Source of the DNA: Exiguobacterium sp. Leaf196
Lineage (GTDB): Bacteria; Bacillota; Bacilli; Exiguobacteriales; Exiguobacteriaceae
DNA: 64,000 nucleotides
Assembly (NCBI RefSeq): GCF_001423965.1
Contig: NZ_LMPV01000006.1
Coordinates: 124,001-188,000 of the forward strand
Reading direction: 5' to 3'
The notes below the pieces were generated by a model. The model searched no databases. It was not told the origin of the DNA and saw nothing but the letters and a program-made list of their open reading frames with translations. The translations under genes were made by a program, and so were the position numbers. Shown here one piece after another: positions 45,118 to 54,711 of this stretch; the stretch's first letter is position 1, and each line of letters starts with the position of its first letter.

Positions 45118-46359
45118 TTAAAAGAATTTTTGAATGTCGTTCCAAGTGACGACGAGCATGAGTAGCATCAAAAGCGCGAAACCGACGAAGTGAACCAATC
45201 CTTCTTTTTGAGGATCAACTGGTTTACCGCGTAAGGCTTCAAGGAAGAGGAACAACAATCGTCCTCCGTCAAGTGCTGGAAGTGGCAATAAGTTGAAGAC
45301 TGCTAAGTTGACGGACAACAATGCTGTCCATGTCAATAGCATCGAGAACCCACTATCTGCGACCTGATCGGTCATTTTGACGATCCCGACTGGTCCTGAT
45401 AATTGATCGACGCCGACGACACCCGTCACGAGATCTCCAACAGCTCCGACAATGAGCGTCGACATCCGCCATGTTTCTGAAACTCCGGTTTGGAGTGCTG
45501 TCCCGAATGATTTTTCTGTCTCATTCGTGACGCCGATGATGCCGACCTTCTGTTCTCCTTGCTGTTGTACTTTTGGCGTGATTTGTGTTGTCGTTTCTTT
45601 CCCATCACGTTCGTATTTCACTTCTGTCGCTTTACCGGCACGATCTTGGAATCCAGCACGTAAATCAGTCCATTTGGCTGTATCCTGACCGTTGACCGAG
45701 ACAATCCGGTCACCTTCAACAAGTCCAGCTTGATCGGCCGGAGAACCCTTTTGAACTGTTCCGATGACGCTGTCCCCCGTTGGAGAGCCATTATATAAGG
45801 CAAGACCGAACAGGATAACGAACGCGAGGACAAAGTTCATGAACGGTCCTGCAGCGATCGCAAGGACGCGCTTCCATACGGATTTCGAACCGAATGTACG
45901 ATCGTACGGTGCAATTTGTGTCCGTGTCTGACCTTCAACGAGAAATGCTGTCGGTGAAACGGGGTAGCGAACCGATGTCTCGTCTTGTAATCCAACGAGT
46001 TCGAGTTGACGCAATAAGTCAATCCGTTCGACAGTAACGACTTGGTCGACTTGTGGCTGATCCGCATCGAAATAAATCGTCTCGATGACGCCGTCCTTTA
46101 ACTGTAATCCGACGGTTTGACCTGATTTGATCTCAACGAGTTCCGGTTCTTCACCCGCCATCTTGACGTAACCGCCGATTGGCAACAGACGTACCGTATA
46201 CAACGTCTCATTCTTAAACACTGAAAAGATCTTCGGTCCAAATCCAATCGCGAATTCCCGACAGAGAATACCTGCCCGTTTCGCCATCACGAGATGACCC
46301 CATTCATGGACGGCGACGAGTACACCGAACATCAGCACGATTGAAATAAAGGTCGTCAT
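45118..46359 (-). CDS. rseP: Site-2 intramembrane metalloprotease RseP/RasP
   Basis: Cleaves anti-sigma factors and remnant signal peptides inside the membrane. The 413 residues have the zinc motif HEWGH in the first helix (about 18-22), a central PDZ domain (about 180-265, GLVEGDRIVSVNGQDTAKW) and the second catalytic motif LPLPALDGGRLL. It acts after PrsW, which is encoded at 3193-3870, in the sigma-W pathway of Bacillus. Position between dxr and proS is standard. Confidence 0.95.
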   Translation of the reverse strand: MTTFISIVLMFGVLVAVHEWGHLVMAKRAGILCREFAIGFGPKIFSVFKNETLYTVRLLPIGGYVKMAGEEPELVEIKSGQTVGLQLKDGVIETIYFDADQPQVDQVVTVERIDLLRQLELVGLQDETSVRYPVSPTAFLVEGQTRTQIAPYDRTFGSKSVWKRVLAIAAGPFMNFVLAFVILFGLALYNGSPTGDSVIGTVQKGSPADQAGLVEGDRIVSVNGQDTAKWTDLRAGFQDRAGKATEVKYERDGKETTTQITPKVQQQGEQKVGIIGVTNETEKSFGTALQTGVSETWRMSTLIVGAVGDLVTGVVGVDQLSGPVGIVKMTDQVADSGFSMLLTWTALLSVNLAVFNLLPLPALDGGRLLFLFLEALRGKPVDPQKEGLVHFVGFALLMLLMLVVTWNDIQKFF

Positions 46360-46373
46360 TACTTATCCCATCC

Positions 46374-47528
46374 TTAGTTAGCGAATGTAAGAGACGATAC
46401 GAACTCACGCGCCCATCGATCAGCCTCAAGGATTTGATCCAAGGAAGGCTCCTCGATAAGTTCATGAGCTTGAAGCGCCGCCTCAACGCTCGCTTCGATT
46501 TCTAAAAAGCGAATGTCTCCTTTTAAGAAGCGATCCACCGCTTGTTCGTTCGCAGCATTGAGTACTGATGGCATCGATCCGCCGGCTTGACCTGCTTCAA
46601 AAGCAAGTCGCAACAACGGATAACGCTCAAATGAAGCATCAGCAAAGTGTAGGCGTCCGATTTCCTTTAAGTTTAACCGTTCTCCCCCTTGAATTTCAAG
46701 GCGGGACGGATATGTAAGAGCGTACTGAATCGGTTCTCGCATGTCAGGCATACCAAGTTGTGCCATGACCGCACCATCGTTGAATTCGACCATCGAGTGG
46801 ATGATGGATTCACGGTGAATGACGACATCGATATCTGCATAATCGACATCAAATAACCAATGTGCTTCAATGACTTCGAACCCTTTGTTCATCATTGTCG
46901 CAGAATCAATCGTGATTTTTGCTCCCATCGACCAGTTTGGATGCGCTAGTGCTTGTTCGACCGTAACATTCGCTAACTCATCCCGCGTTTGGTCGCGGAA
47001 GCTACCACCTGAAGCCGTCAAGATGATTTGACGCACATCTTCACGACGTTCCCCGTTTAAGCATTGGAAAATCGCCGCATGTTCACTGTCAACTGGTAAG
47101 ATCGTCACGTTTTTCTCACGTGCCAACTTCATGACAAGATGACCTGCCGTGACGAGTGTCTCCTTATTCGCAAGACCAATCGTCTTACCCGCCTCGATTG
47201 CAGCAAGCGTTGGACGTAAGCCAACAGCTCCTACGACCGCTGTAATGACCGTATCGACTTCGGGATGCGTCACGACATCAAGCAATTTTTCTTCACCGAC
47301 AACGATCGTTGGCTGATAAGTCAAGTGTTGCTCGAGTTCTTGACGTGTCGTCTCATCTTGGACGCCGACAAGCATCGGTTGCAGACGGTTCAACCACGGT
47401 ATGGCGACCGTCGTGTTTCGACCAAATGCAAAACTCGTCAATTCAAAAAGGTCTGGATTAGCCGCAATGACATCGAGCGTCTGCGTACCAATCGATCCTG
47501 TACCACCGATGATACTGATTTTCTTCAT
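46374..47528 (-). CDS. dxr: 1-deoxy-D-xylulose 5-phosphate reductoisomerase
   Basis: Second enzyme of the MEP isoprenoid pathway, converting DXP to MEP with NADPH. It has 384 residues from the ATG at 47526-47528, behind GAGGAGG. The Rossmann motif is [25 protein letters not shown] and ASGGSFRD supply the metal and substrate residues. It is placed with uppS and cdsA upstream, which links isoprenoid precursor supply to undecaprenyl carrier synthesis. Confidence 0.97.
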   Translation of the reverse strand: MKKISIIGGTGSIGTQTLDVIAANPDLFELTSFAFGRNTTVAIPWLNRLQPMLVGVQDETTRQELEQHLTYQPTIVVGEEKLLDVVTHPEVDTVITAVVGAVGLRPTLAAIEAGKTIGLANKETLVTAGHLVMKLAREKNVTILPVDSEHAAIFQCLNGERREDVRQIILTASGGSFRDQTRDELANVTVEQALAHPNWSMGAKITIDSATMMNKGFEVIEAHWLFDVDYADIDVVIHRESIIHSMVEFNDGAVMAQLGMPDMREPIQYALTYPSRLEIQGGERLNLKEIGRLHFADASFERYPLLRLAFEAGQAGGSMPSVLNAANEQAVDRFLKGDIRFLEIEASVEAALQAHELIEEPSLDQILEADRWAREFVSSLTFAN

Positions 47529-47542
47529 AATGAAGTGCCTCC

Positions 47543-48343
47543 TCAAGCAAAGATATCAAGTACGACGAGGACCGTAAAGACGATCATCATGCTGTCGAAC
47601 CGATCTAGAATACCACCATGACCCGGTAGTAACGTTCCAGAATCTTTCACACCATAATGGCGTTTGTAAGCAGACTGGACCAAGTCACCAAGTTGCCCAA
47701 CGACGGCAACGATGATGGCAAGGACAATGACTTTCCCAAAACCGACTGTCGGTTCGATACCTTCAAATACGACACCGAGTAAGATGGCAAGCAGTACGCC
47801 ACCGACTGCCCCTTCGATCGTTTTGTTGGGACTGATCGACGGCCACAGTTTATTCTTACCGAATCGTTTCCCGACGAAGTAAGCGCCTGAATCCGTGAAC
47901 CAGATCAAGAGGATAATCAACAGTGACCACGTTAATCCGTGTTCGAGTAAGCGGATATAGGCGAATGATGCAAAACCGACACCGACATACACGGCCGTCA
48001 GCAGTAAAAACGCAACATCATCGAACGTAAAGACATTTTTTGAGAATACGTTCCAGAAGAGACCGATCAATAAAATGATCATTGCCCAAGCGATTGGCGA
48101 AAGTCCGATCGGAAGCGTCTGATCGACTGCTTCTTCATAAATACCAACGAAAGGCAATAACGTCCCAATACCAAACAGAATCCGAGGAACGCGTGAGCCG
48201 CTCCATTGTCGCATCCGAACGAGCTCGGTATATCCGAGAAGCGTTAAGATTGCCATAAATGCTAAAAAGGGAAGTCCGCCGAGATACAGAAGTGCCAAAA
48301 AGATAGCACCAGCCCATATCCCTGTGATGATTCGAGTTTTCAT
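47543..48343 (-). CDS. cdsA: Phosphatidate cytidylyltransferase
   Basis: Makes CDP-diacylglycerol from CTP and phosphatidic acid in the membrane. The 266 residues have about eight membrane segments and the C-terminal family signature [32 protein letters not shown]. It works downstream of PlsC and uses CTP, whose precursor comes from Cmk and PyrH in this window. It is located between uppS and dxr. Confidence 0.96.
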   Translation of the reverse strand: MKTRIITGIWAGAIFLALLYLGGLPFLAFMAILTLLGYTELVRMRQWSGSRVPRILFGIGTLLPFVGIYEEAVDQTLPIGLSPIAWAMIILLIGLFWNVFSKNVFTFDDVAFLLLTAVYVGVGFASFAYIRLLEHGLTWSLLIILLIWFTDSGAYFVGKRFGKNKLWPSISPNKTIEGAVGGVLLAILLGVVFEGIEPTVGFGKVIVLAIIVAVVGQLGDLVQSAYKRHYGVKDSGTLLPGHGGILDRFDSMMIVFTVLVVLDIFA

Positions 48344-48362
48344 AAGCTAGTTCCTCATTTAA

Positions 48363-49103
48363 TCAGACGCCACCGAATCGGCGTGTCCGTTGATTGTAAT
48401 CTTCAATTGCTGCTAAGAAAGCATTTCGGCGAAATTCTGGCCACAAGACGTCTGTGAAATAAAACTCCGCATATGCCGCTTGCCAAAGTAAAAAGTTCGA
48501 TAACCGTTGTTCACCACTCGTTCGAATGACGAAATCGACGTCGGTTACGGATCCTGTCATCAACTCGCGTTCAATCGTCTCCGTTGTAATCGCATCCGGT
48601 GACAGTGTTCCTGCCTGAACCTGTTCGCCCAGTTTTTGCATGACTTGAACGAGTTCATCGCGTCCTCCATAATTCAGAGCGAAAATCAGACGAAGTCCTG
48701 TATTATGTTGCGTATCCAGTTTCGCTTGTTCCACTGCCTCACGTGTGAAATGAGGGAGGCGTGATACTTCTCCTGCTACCTCGACTTTAACATTTTGCGC
48801 GTCTAACTCTTTTAAATCCGACTCTAAGAATTGCGCCGGCAGCTTCATGAGAAAACTCACTTCTTCTTCCGGACGCGTCCAATTCTCCGTCGAGAAAGCA
48901 TATAATGTCAGACTCTTAATGCCGAGTTCATTTGCAACCCGAACGACTTCACGAATCGATTTCATACCTTCGCGATGTCCCATGATACGCGGAAGTCCGC
49001 GTTTTTGTGCCCATCTACCGTTTCCGTCCATGATGATAGCGACATGCTCTGGTACCCGATCATAGGTTTCGGTTTCTTTCGTCTGATTCAACCATTGAAA
49101 CAT
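48363..49103 (-). CDS. uppS: Undecaprenyl diphosphate synthase
   Basis: Cis-prenyltransferase that makes the C55 lipid carrier for cell-wall synthesis. It has 246 residues from the ATG at 49101-49103 (GGAGG eight bases before). The catalytic aspartate is in AIIMDGNGRWAQKRG, and GHREGMKSIREV, YAFSTENW and RTSGEQRLSNFLLWQ are the conserved regions. It leads the uppS–cdsA–dxr–rseP–proS–polC run, after a hairpin that ends near its binding site. Confidence 0.96.
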   Translation of the reverse strand: MFQWLNQTKETETYDRVPEHVAIIMDGNGRWAQKRGLPRIMGHREGMKSIREVVRVANELGIKSLTLYAFSTENWTRPEEEVSFLMKLPAQFLESDLKELDAQNVKVEVAGEVSRLPHFTREAVEQAKLDTQHNTGLRLIFALNYGGRDELVQVMQKLGEQVQAGTLSPDAITTETIERELMTGSVTDVDFVIRTSGEQRLSNFLLWQAAYAEFYFTDVLWPEFRRNAFLAAIEDYNQRTRRFGGV

Positions 49104-49135
49104 CCGCACTTCCTCCTCTCTCAATTATGAAGAAA

Positions 49136-49162
49136 GGGACTCTTCGTGTGACAAAGAGTCCC
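49136..49162 (-). terminator. Terminator-like hairpin between frr and uppS
   Basis: GGGACTCTT pairs perfectly with AAGAGTCCC around a 9-base loop, followed by TTTCTTC on the minus strand. It ends 33 bases before uppS with no promoter in between. Confidence 0.82.
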
Positions 49163-49182
49163 CCCCATGACGATCCGTCGCG

Positions 49183-49740
49183 TCATACTTCCATGATTTC
49201 TTGTTCTTTTTCCGTTGCCGTCTGATCAAGTTGTTTAACGAACTTGTCTGTCAACGTCTGAACATCTTCTGTGTATCCACGCAGATCATCTTCTGTCAAT
49301 GCACCATCTTTTTCTTGTTTCTTTAACTGCTCGTTCGTATCACGACGAATATTACGGAGGGCAACTTTACCTTCTTCCGTATACTTCTTGACGAGTTTGA
49401 CGAGTTCCTTCCGGCGCTCTTCCGTTAATGGTGGAATCGCAAGACGGATGACCGTACCATCAGACGACGGCGCAAGACCAAGATCAGCACGTTGAATCGC
49501 TTTTTCGATTTCGCTGACCATTGATTTATCCCAAGGAGTGATCAAGATCAGACGTGCTTCTGGTGTGTTGACGTTCGCTACTTGATTGAGCGGTGTCGGT
49601 GAACCGTAGTATTCGACTTGAACGGGATCCAAAATCGCAACGTTTGCACGACCTGCGCGGAGCGTCGCAAGTTCTTTCTTAAGTGAAAGATGTGCTTTCT
49701 CCATCCGTTCTTCGGCTTGTTTTAAGATTTCTTTTGACAT
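49183..49740 (-). CDS. frr: Ribosome recycling factor
   Basis: Splits post-termination ribosomes together with EF-G. The 185 residues match the family length, with a long helical bundle and the signature [29 protein letters not shown]. The C-terminal segment RREARRD-like is seen as [13 protein letters not shown]. The binding site AAGGGGGA lies in the end of pyrH, one base upstream of which the genes meet, so the pair is coupled. Confidence 0.97.
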   Translation of the reverse strand: MSKEILKQAEERMEKAHLSLKKELATLRAGRANVAILDPVQVEYYGSPTPLNQVANVNTPEARLILITPWDKSMVSEIEKAIQRADLGLAPSSDGTVIRLAIPPLTEERRKELVKLVKKYTEEGKVALRNIRRDTNEQLKKQEKDGALTEDDLRGYTEDVQTLTDKFVKQLDQTATEKEQEIMEV

Positions 49741-49741
49741 A

Positions 49742-50461
49742 TTATTTCCCCCTTACGATTGTCCCGATTTCGTCACCGATGACGACACGTTTGATGTTAC
49801 CTTCTTCCATCAACGAGAAGACGATGAGCGGGATGTCATTGTCCATACAAAGTGAAGTTGCTGTAGAATCCATAACTTGAAGTCCATCTTTTAAGACGTC
49901 CAAGTAAGAGAGCGTCTCGAATTTCTTCGCTTCTGGATCAACATTCGGGTCAGCTGAGTACACACCATCGACGTTGTTTTTCGCCATTAAGATGACCTCT
50001 GCTTCGATTTCAGCTGCACGAAGAGCAGCTGTCGTATCTGTCGAGAAGTACGGGTTCCCTGTACCTGCTGCAAAGATGACGACGCGTCCTTTTTCAAGGT
50101 GACGCATCGCACGGCGGCGGATGTACGGTTCTGCTACTTGGCGCATCTCGATAGATGTTTGGACGCGTGTCTCGACACCTACATCTTCCAAGCTGTCTTG
50201 AAGCGCAAGCGAGTTCATGACTGTCGCTAACATCCCCATATAATCGGCGTTGGCCCGGTCCATCCCAAGTTCTGCACCTGTTTTGCCACGCCAAATGTTT
50301 CCAGCTCCGACGACGACCGCTACTTCAACGTTCAGTTCAACTAATTCGCGAATCTGTTCCGAGATAGATTTGACGATGACAGGATTGATTCCAAACCCTT
50401 GATCTCCTGCGAGCGCTTCTCCGCTCAATTTTAACACAATCCGGTTATATTTCGGTTGCAT
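49742..50461 (-). CDS. pyrH: Uridylate kinase
   Basis: Bacterial UMP kinase of the amino-acid-kinase fold, supplying UDP and, downstream, CTP. The 239 residues include [11 protein letters not shown] at the N-terminus, [10 protein letters not shown], the [20 protein letters not shown] segment and [17 protein letters not shown] precedes the ATG. A large hairpin stands between tsf and this gene, so readthrough is probably required for expression. Confidence 0.97.
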   Translation of the reverse strand: MQPKYNRIVLKLSGEALAGDQGFGINPVIVKSISEQIRELVELNVEVAVVVGAGNIWRGKTGAELGMDRANADYMGMLATVMNSLALQDSLEDVGVETRVQTSIEMRQVAEPYIRRRAMRHLEKGRVVIFAAGTGNPYFSTDTTAALRAAEIEAEVILMAKNNVDGVYSADPNVDPEAKKFETLSYLDVLKDGLQVMDSTATSLCMDNDIPLIVFSLMEEGNIKRVVIGDEIGTIVRGK

Positions 50462-50492
50462 GACTATGTCCCCCTTGCTAAATTCCGTAAAA

Positions 50493-50545
50493 AAGGAACA
50501 CGAACCACTTCCACACGAAAGTGGATTGAAGCATACGTGTTCCTT
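50493..50545 (-). terminator. Terminator-like branched hairpin between tsf and pyrH
   Basis: An outer stem AAGGAACACG/CGTGTTCCTT (10 bp) encloses an inner CCACTT/AAGTGG stem, followed by TTTTTT on the minus strand. It ends about 32 bases before the pyrH start. Confidence 0.85.
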
Positions 50546-50572
50546 CTCTTGTCATCAGGATGATCCCGATTC

Positions 50573-51454
50573 TTATTTTTTAAGTTGGTTCATAACTTCT
50601 TCAGCGAAGTTCTCTTCGCGTTTTTCCATACCTTCTCCAACTTCGAAGCGTACGAATGACACGACTTTACCGCCTTTAGACTCTACATATTTACCAACTT
50701 TGAAGTCTGGATCTTTGACGAACGTTTGATCGACAAGGCAGATCTCCTCGAAGAACTTGTTCATACGACCAACGATCATTTTTTCAACGATGTTAGCTGG
50801 TTTTCCTTCGTTCAATGCTTGCTCAGTGAGGACTTTTTCTTCACGTGCTTTTTCTTCTTCTGTGACAGAAGTACGGTCAACGTAAAGTGGACGTGCTGCT
50901 GCGATGTGCATTGCAACGTCTTTTGCAACTGTTTCGTCTGTCGTACCTTCGATGACGACAACTGAACCGATGCGTCCACCCATGTGGAGGTAAGAACCGA
51001 AGACTGCATCATCTGCTTTTGTGAAGAGCGCTACACGACGGAGTGAGATTTTCTCTCCGATTGTTGAAGCTTCTTCTGAGATGTATGTGTCGATTGTTTT
51101 ACCTGCTTCATATTCAGAAGCAAGAGCCGCTTCAGCTGTTTCTGAACCGTTACGGAGAACAGCGTTTGCGATGTTTTGAACGAGCGTTTGGAAACGTTCG
51201 TTTTTTGCAACGAAGTCTGTTTCTGAGTTGATTTCGACGAGTGCCGCTTTGTTGCCATCAACTGCAACTGCAGTCAATCCTTCAGCTGCGATACGATCGC
51301 CTTTTGCTGCTGCTTTAGCGATTCCTTTTTCACGCAAGAAATCTACTGCTGCATTCATATCACCGTCAGTTTCAACGAGTGCTTTTTTGCAGTCGAGCAT
51401 ACCTGCACCTGTTTTTTCACGAAGTTCTTTAACCATTGCTGCTGTAATAGCCAT
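50573..51454 (-). CDS. tsf: Elongation factor Ts
   Basis: Guanine-nucleotide exchange factor for EF-Tu. The 293 residues begin with a UBA-like domain ([16 protein letters not shown]). The [10 protein letters not shown] signature that contacts EF-Tu follows, then the core subdomains. GGAGG precedes the ATG. It follows rpsB after a terminator-like hairpin, in the universal rpsB–tsf order. Confidence 0.97.
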   Translation of the reverse strand: MAITAAMVKELREKTGAGMLDCKKALVETDGDMNAAVDFLREKGIAKAAAKGDRIAAEGLTAVAVDGNKAALVEINSETDFVAKNERFQTLVQNIANAVLRNGSETAEAALASEYEAGKTIDTYISEEASTIGEKISLRRVALFTKADDAVFGSYLHMGGRIGSVVVIEGTTDETVAKDVAMHIAAARPLYVDRTSVTEEEKAREEKVLTEQALNEGKPANIVEKMIVGRMNKFFEEICLVDQTFVKDPDFKVGKYVESKGGKVVSFVRFEVGEGMEKREENFAEEVMNQLKK

Positions 51455-51493
51455 TCGATATTCCTCCTTATAACATCCTTAGTTTCAAAAAAA

Positions 51494-51525
51494 AGGTGAT
51501 AAAAGGTCGATTCCCTTTATCACCT
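51494..51525 (-). terminator. Terminator-like hairpin between rpsB and tsf
   Basis: AGGTGATAAAgGG pairs with CCttTTATCACCT around a 6-base loop, followed by TTTTTTTT on the minus strand. It ends 39 bases before the tsf start. Confidence 0.85.
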
Positions 51526-51536
51526 GGCATCACGAA

Positions 51537-52271
51537 TTACTCAGCGTCTGCTACTACTTCTTCAGTAGTTTCAGGTGCTACGTTATCTTCGCCTTGTTTA
51601 ACTTCGAGGATTGCGTCAGCCATTTTACCAGTGAGCAATTTGACTGCACGGATCGCATCGTCGTTCGCTGGGATGACGTAGTCGATTTCGTCTGGATCAC
51701 AGTTAGTATCAACAATCGCAACGATTGGGATGTTGAGTTTGTGTGCTTCTGCAATCGCGATACGCTCTTTGCGTGGGTCAACGATGAAGAGTGCATCCGG
51801 AACGCCTGGCATATCTTTGATACCGCCAAGGAATTTCTCAAGACGAGTCATTTCTTTTTTAAGAATGATGACTTCTTTTTTAGGAAGAACTTCGAATGTA
51901 CCGTTCTCTTCCATTTTTTCGAGTTGTTTCAAACGGTTGATACGTTTTTTGATTGTAGAGAAGTTCGTGAGAGTTCCACCTAACCAACGTTCGTTGATGA
52001 AGTATTGACCTGCACGGATCGCTTCTTCTTTCACAGTGTCTTGAGCTTGTTTTTTCGTACCAACGAAAAGAACGTTTCCGCCTTCAGACGCTACTTCACG
52101 GATGAAGTTATATGCTTCGTCTACTTTTTTGACCGTTTTTTGAAGGTCGATGATGTAGATTCCGTTCCGTTCTGTGAAGATGTATTTTGCCATTTTTGGG
52201 TTCCAACGGCGTGTTTGGTGACCGAAGTGTACACCAGCTTCTAACAATTGTTTCATCGAGATTACTGCCAT
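51537..52271 (-). CDS. rpsB: 30S ribosomal protein S2
   Basis: Late-assembling small-subunit protein. The 244 residues carry both family signatures: [22 protein letters not shown] at the start and [45 protein letters not shown] short acidic tail closes it. AAAGGAGG lies before the ATG. It has its own promoter inside the end of the preceding gene and an untranslated leader of about 100 bases, which may hold a site for control by S2. Confidence 0.97.
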   Translation of the reverse strand: MAVISMKQLLEAGVHFGHQTRRWNPKMAKYIFTERNGIYIIDLQKTVKKVDEAYNFIREVASEGGNVLFVGTKKQAQDTVKEEAIRAGQYFINERWLGGTLTNFSTIKKRINRLKQLEKMEENGTFEVLPKKEVIILKKEMTRLEKFLGGIKDMPGVPDALFIVDPRKERIAIAEAHKLNIPIVAIVDTNCDPDEIDYVIPANDDAIRAVKLLTGKMADAILEVKQGEDNVAPETTEEVVADAE

Positions 52272-52380
52272 GATGAATTCCTCCTTTTGGGTTTTGGATG
52301 TCCTCCGCGATGATCGTCTGTCCAGCTAACCTATTAAAGGCACCGCAGCTGGCGATACATGCGTGCGTAATTAACACCGT
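52272..52380 (-). ncRNA. Candidate rpsB leader RNA
   Basis: About 108 bases lie between the rpsB promoter and its start. They contain a stem CCAGCT/AGCTGG (52322-52327 with 52347-52352) and a G/A-rich 3' end that includes the binding site. Ribosomal protein leaders often serve feedback control. I could not match this one to a known consensus. Confidence 0.35.
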
Positions 52381-52385
52381 AGACT

Positions 52386-52414
52386 AATATAGCATAAAGA
52401 TTACCGAGGGGCAA
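52386..52414 (-). promoter_or_regulatory. Sigma-A promoter of rpsB–tsf
   Basis: TTGCCC (52409-52414) and TATATT (52386-52391) on the minus strand are 17 bp apart. The -35 lies in the last codons of the SwrB-like gene. Confidence 0.65.
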
Positions 52415-52829
52415 CCTTCGTTTGATGAGAAAGTTTAGCAATCAAAGCCACCTCGCCGGTCCCCCGATTCAAAGATCGTGCAAGCGTCTCAAGATCTGCT
52501 CCTTCTCGTAGCGCCTGCTTGATATCCGTTAACGATGGTTCCTTTGAAACGGACCGTTCGACTTCGACGGTTTCTAGCTTCTCATTTGTAGCAACCTGCA
52601 CTATTTGTAAAGACGCATCCGGTACTTGATCAACGGGTTCGGTTGTCTCATATATAGATGTATCCGTCATGGCGTTGACGTGCTCCATGAAATGTAATAA
52701 CACTTGTTCCGTCTCGTTTTTTTCGCGTTCTAAATGTGTGATCCGGTCTTTGAGCGCCGCCTGCTGACGAAATAAAACTAGCAGGGCATAACAGACGAGT
52801 GCAGCTAATAAGATATAAACGACAGTCAT
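52401..52829 (-). CDS. SwrB-like membrane protein (last gene of the flagellar operon)
   Basis: A 142-residue protein from the ATG at 52827-52829 (AAGGGAG upstream). It has one N-terminal membrane helix (about 3-22), a coiled coil (about 25-50, RQQAALKDRITHLEREKNETE), a variable acidic linker, and a C-terminal helix-turn-helix-like block (LTDIKQALREGADLETLARSLNRGTGEVALI). B. subtilis has swrB (ylxL), which promotes flagellar assembly and sigma-D activity, at the same place between sigD and rpsB, with the same anchor plus coiled coil. Sequence identity looks low, so the equivalence rests on position and layout. Confidence 0.65.
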   Translation of the reverse strand: MTVVYILLAALVCYALLVLFRQQAALKDRITHLEREKNETEQVLLHFMEHVNAMTDTSIYETTEPVDQVPDASLQIVQVATNEKLETVEVERSVSKEPSLTDIKQALREGADLETLARSLNRGTGEVALIAKLSHQTKVAPR

Positions 52830-52840
52830 AATTCTCCCTT

Positions 52841-53614
52841 TCACATGGCGACACGATCTGCTAAATAGGCACTTCCGAGCGCATTTTTCAACTTACGAAG
52901 CGCTTTGGAATGGATTTGCGAAATACGGGAAGTCGAGAGTCCGAGAACTTCACCAATTTCAGTAAGCGTCAATTCCTCATAGTAGAACAAAGAAACGACA
53001 AGTTGTTCTTTTTCTGATAACCCTTCGACTTCCTCTGCCAGTTTAGCAATCAACTCACGCATTAACAACATATCTTCTGGTGTAGCGGTATCCGGATCAA
53101 GATAGGAGACGGTCATCGCTTTTCCCTCATCTTGTAACGTGACTGCTTCATCGATCGATAATACATTCGCGAAATAACTTTCTGCTAACGCACCCTTGAC
53201 CTCGTCTGGTGTCATATTGACGATAGAAGAGACTTCTTCTATCGTCGGCGTCCGTTGCAAGGATTGTTCTAGGATCTCGACAGCTGCCTCGACCCGCTTT
53301 GCTTTTTCGCGTAAGGAACGTGGTAACCAATCGATTTTACGAAGCCCATCTAAAATAGCTCCTCGAATCCGAAAGGCGGCATACGTGTCGAATTTATTAT
53401 TATGATTTTGATCGAATTTTTGAAGCGCATCGTACAATCCCATCATCCCTAAACTTTTCAACTCGTCTCGATCGACACTTTTAGGCAATGTCGCACTTAA
53501 ACGCTGAACGTGGTATTGAACAAGTGGTTCATAATTGTGAAGTAACAGGTCTGCCACCGCAATATCGCGTGTAGTCAGCCATCGATCCCAAAGTTGTTGT
53601 AATTCCTCACGCAT
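52841..53614 (-). CDS. sigD: Flagellar/motility sigma factor SigD (FliA family)
   Basis: Directs transcription of late flagellar and chemotaxis genes. It has 257 residues from the ATG at 53612-53614, placed behind GAGGAGG. Regions 2 (GLYDALQKFDQNHNNKFDTYAAFRIRGAILDGLRK), 3 (PTIEEVSSIVNMTPDEV) and 4 (LTLTEIGEVLGLSTSRISQIHSKALRKLK) are clear. Its stop is 12 bases before the SwrB-like start, and it follows cheD. In Bacillus it is held by FlgM, which is not in this window. Confidence 0.95.
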   Translation of the reverse strand: MREELQQLWDRWLTTRDIAVADLLLHNYEPLVQYHVQRLSATLPKSVDRDELKSLGMMGLYDALQKFDQNHNNKFDTYAAFRIRGAILDGLRKIDWLPRSLREKAKRVEAAVEILEQSLQRTPTIEEVSSIVNMTPDEVKGALAESYFANVLSIDEAVTLQDEGKAMTVSYLDPDTATPEDMLLMRELIAKLAEEVEGLSEKEQLVVSLFYYEELTLTEIGEVLGLSTSRISQIHSKALRKLKNALGSAYLADRVAM

Positions 53615-53627
53615 GACCATTCCTCCT

Positions 53628-54110
53628 CTAGATTTCCAGCGTCCCGACATTCACCGTCCGGATGACGAGACGCCCTGATTGTGAGTGGAACTCGATCGTT
53701 CGTCCATTCGTGCCGCCAACATCTTCAGCAACGAGTGGAATTTTGACTTGTTGAAGCATTGCTTTGACCGCAGCGATGTTTCGCTCACCGATCCGCATTG
53801 ATTCATGTTCATATTTAAATTGAAACATCTGAGCCCCGCCAGCAATCTTCGCACGTAATCGGATGGCACCACTTGCTCGAAGTTGGCGGGCTACTTCTAA
53901 AATTGCCGTATCGGCAAACTTCCCGACTTCAAGCTCCCGATTCCGACTGATAGCTGAATCAGGTAACATGACATGTGCCATACTCGATAACCCTTGTTCC
54001 TGGTCGTAGATGACAACGCCTACACACGATCCAAGACCTGCCGTTCGTAAAATGACGGGGTGCTTACTGATGGCGTACTCCGCAATGCCAATCCGTACGA
54101 TTTCATCCAT
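53628..54110 (-). CDS. cheD: Chemoreceptor glutamine deamidase CheD
   Basis: Deamidates receptor glutamines and, with CheC, takes part in adaptation. The 160 residues have the catalytic cysteine in TAGLGSCVGVVIYD (about 25-38), the histidine in SSMAHVMLP and a C-terminal GGTNGRTIEFHSQSGRLVIR. Its start overlaps the cheC end by eight bases (54103-54110), which matches the known partnership of the two products. Confidence 0.95.
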   Translation of the reverse strand: MDEIVRIGIAEYAISKHPVILRTAGLGSCVGVVIYDQEQGLSSMAHVMLPDSAISRNRELEVGKFADTAILEVARQLRASGAIRLRAKIAGGAQMFQFKYEHESMRIGERNIAAVKAMLQQVKIPLVAEDVGGTNGRTIEFHSQSGRLVIRTVNVGTLEI

Positions 54111-54711
54111 TCATGTCCACACCCAATCGTTCAAAGACCGTCTGAAAGGCGTTAGCTTCAGGCAACAAAAGTAAATGTCCGGTCAAATCGTTTCCTGCAC
54201 TAGACAAGTGCGTGTCAATATAGACAGCCATATTTCCAGGAGTCGTTGATTCAAGTAAGGCTACTTCAAGTAACGCACCTACCATATCAAACGCCGATGC
54301 AGGAACACTGACATGTAACGATAAGTTAAGCCAATCGGAGATAGCCCGAGCATACGCTCCTATTAAAATATTCCCAATTTCTTCCCATGCGGAAACCCCC
54401 ATTTCGTGGGATTCAGAAAAAAAGTGGAATTCCGTCTGCATCAATTGACTCACAAGTTTTTCTGCATCGCGTAGTGGCATCAAAAAGAGTAACGTGGCTT
54501 GAATGTCTCCAGAAAAACGTAATAATGCACCAGCAGTATACGTCTCAGCCCCTCCACTTCGCTCGACGATCGTCGTGAAATCCTCCAGCTCAGTGGAAGG
54601 AACTTCGATCTCAATCGGCTGTCCGAGTAAAGTAGAAAGTGCTGTTGCCGCGTGACCGGCTCCAATGTTGCCGACTTCTCTTAAGATGTCACGTTCGTTT
54701 GGGTTAAGCAT
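54103..54711 (-). CDS. cheC: CheY-P phosphatase CheC
   Basis: Dephosphorylates CheY-P and binds CheD. It has 202 residues from the ATG at 54709-54711, with GAGG nine bases before it. The two active-site repeats of the CheC/FliY family appear as REVGNIGAGHAATALSTLLG (about 11-30) and WEEIGNILIGAYARAISDWL (about 115-135), each with the E..N signature. It overlaps cheW by eight bases. In B. subtilis the pair cheC–cheD provides one adaptation system. Confidence 0.94.
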   Translation of the reverse strand: MLNPNERDILREVGNIGAGHAATALSTLLGQPIEIEVPSTELEDFTTIVERSGGAETYTAGALLRFSGDIQATLLFLMPLRDAEKLVSQLMQTEFHFFSESHEMGVSAWEEIGNILIGAYARAISDWLNLSLHVSVPASAFDMVGALLEVALLESTTPGNMAVYIDTHLSSAGNDLTGHLLLLPEANAFQTVFERLGVDMNG

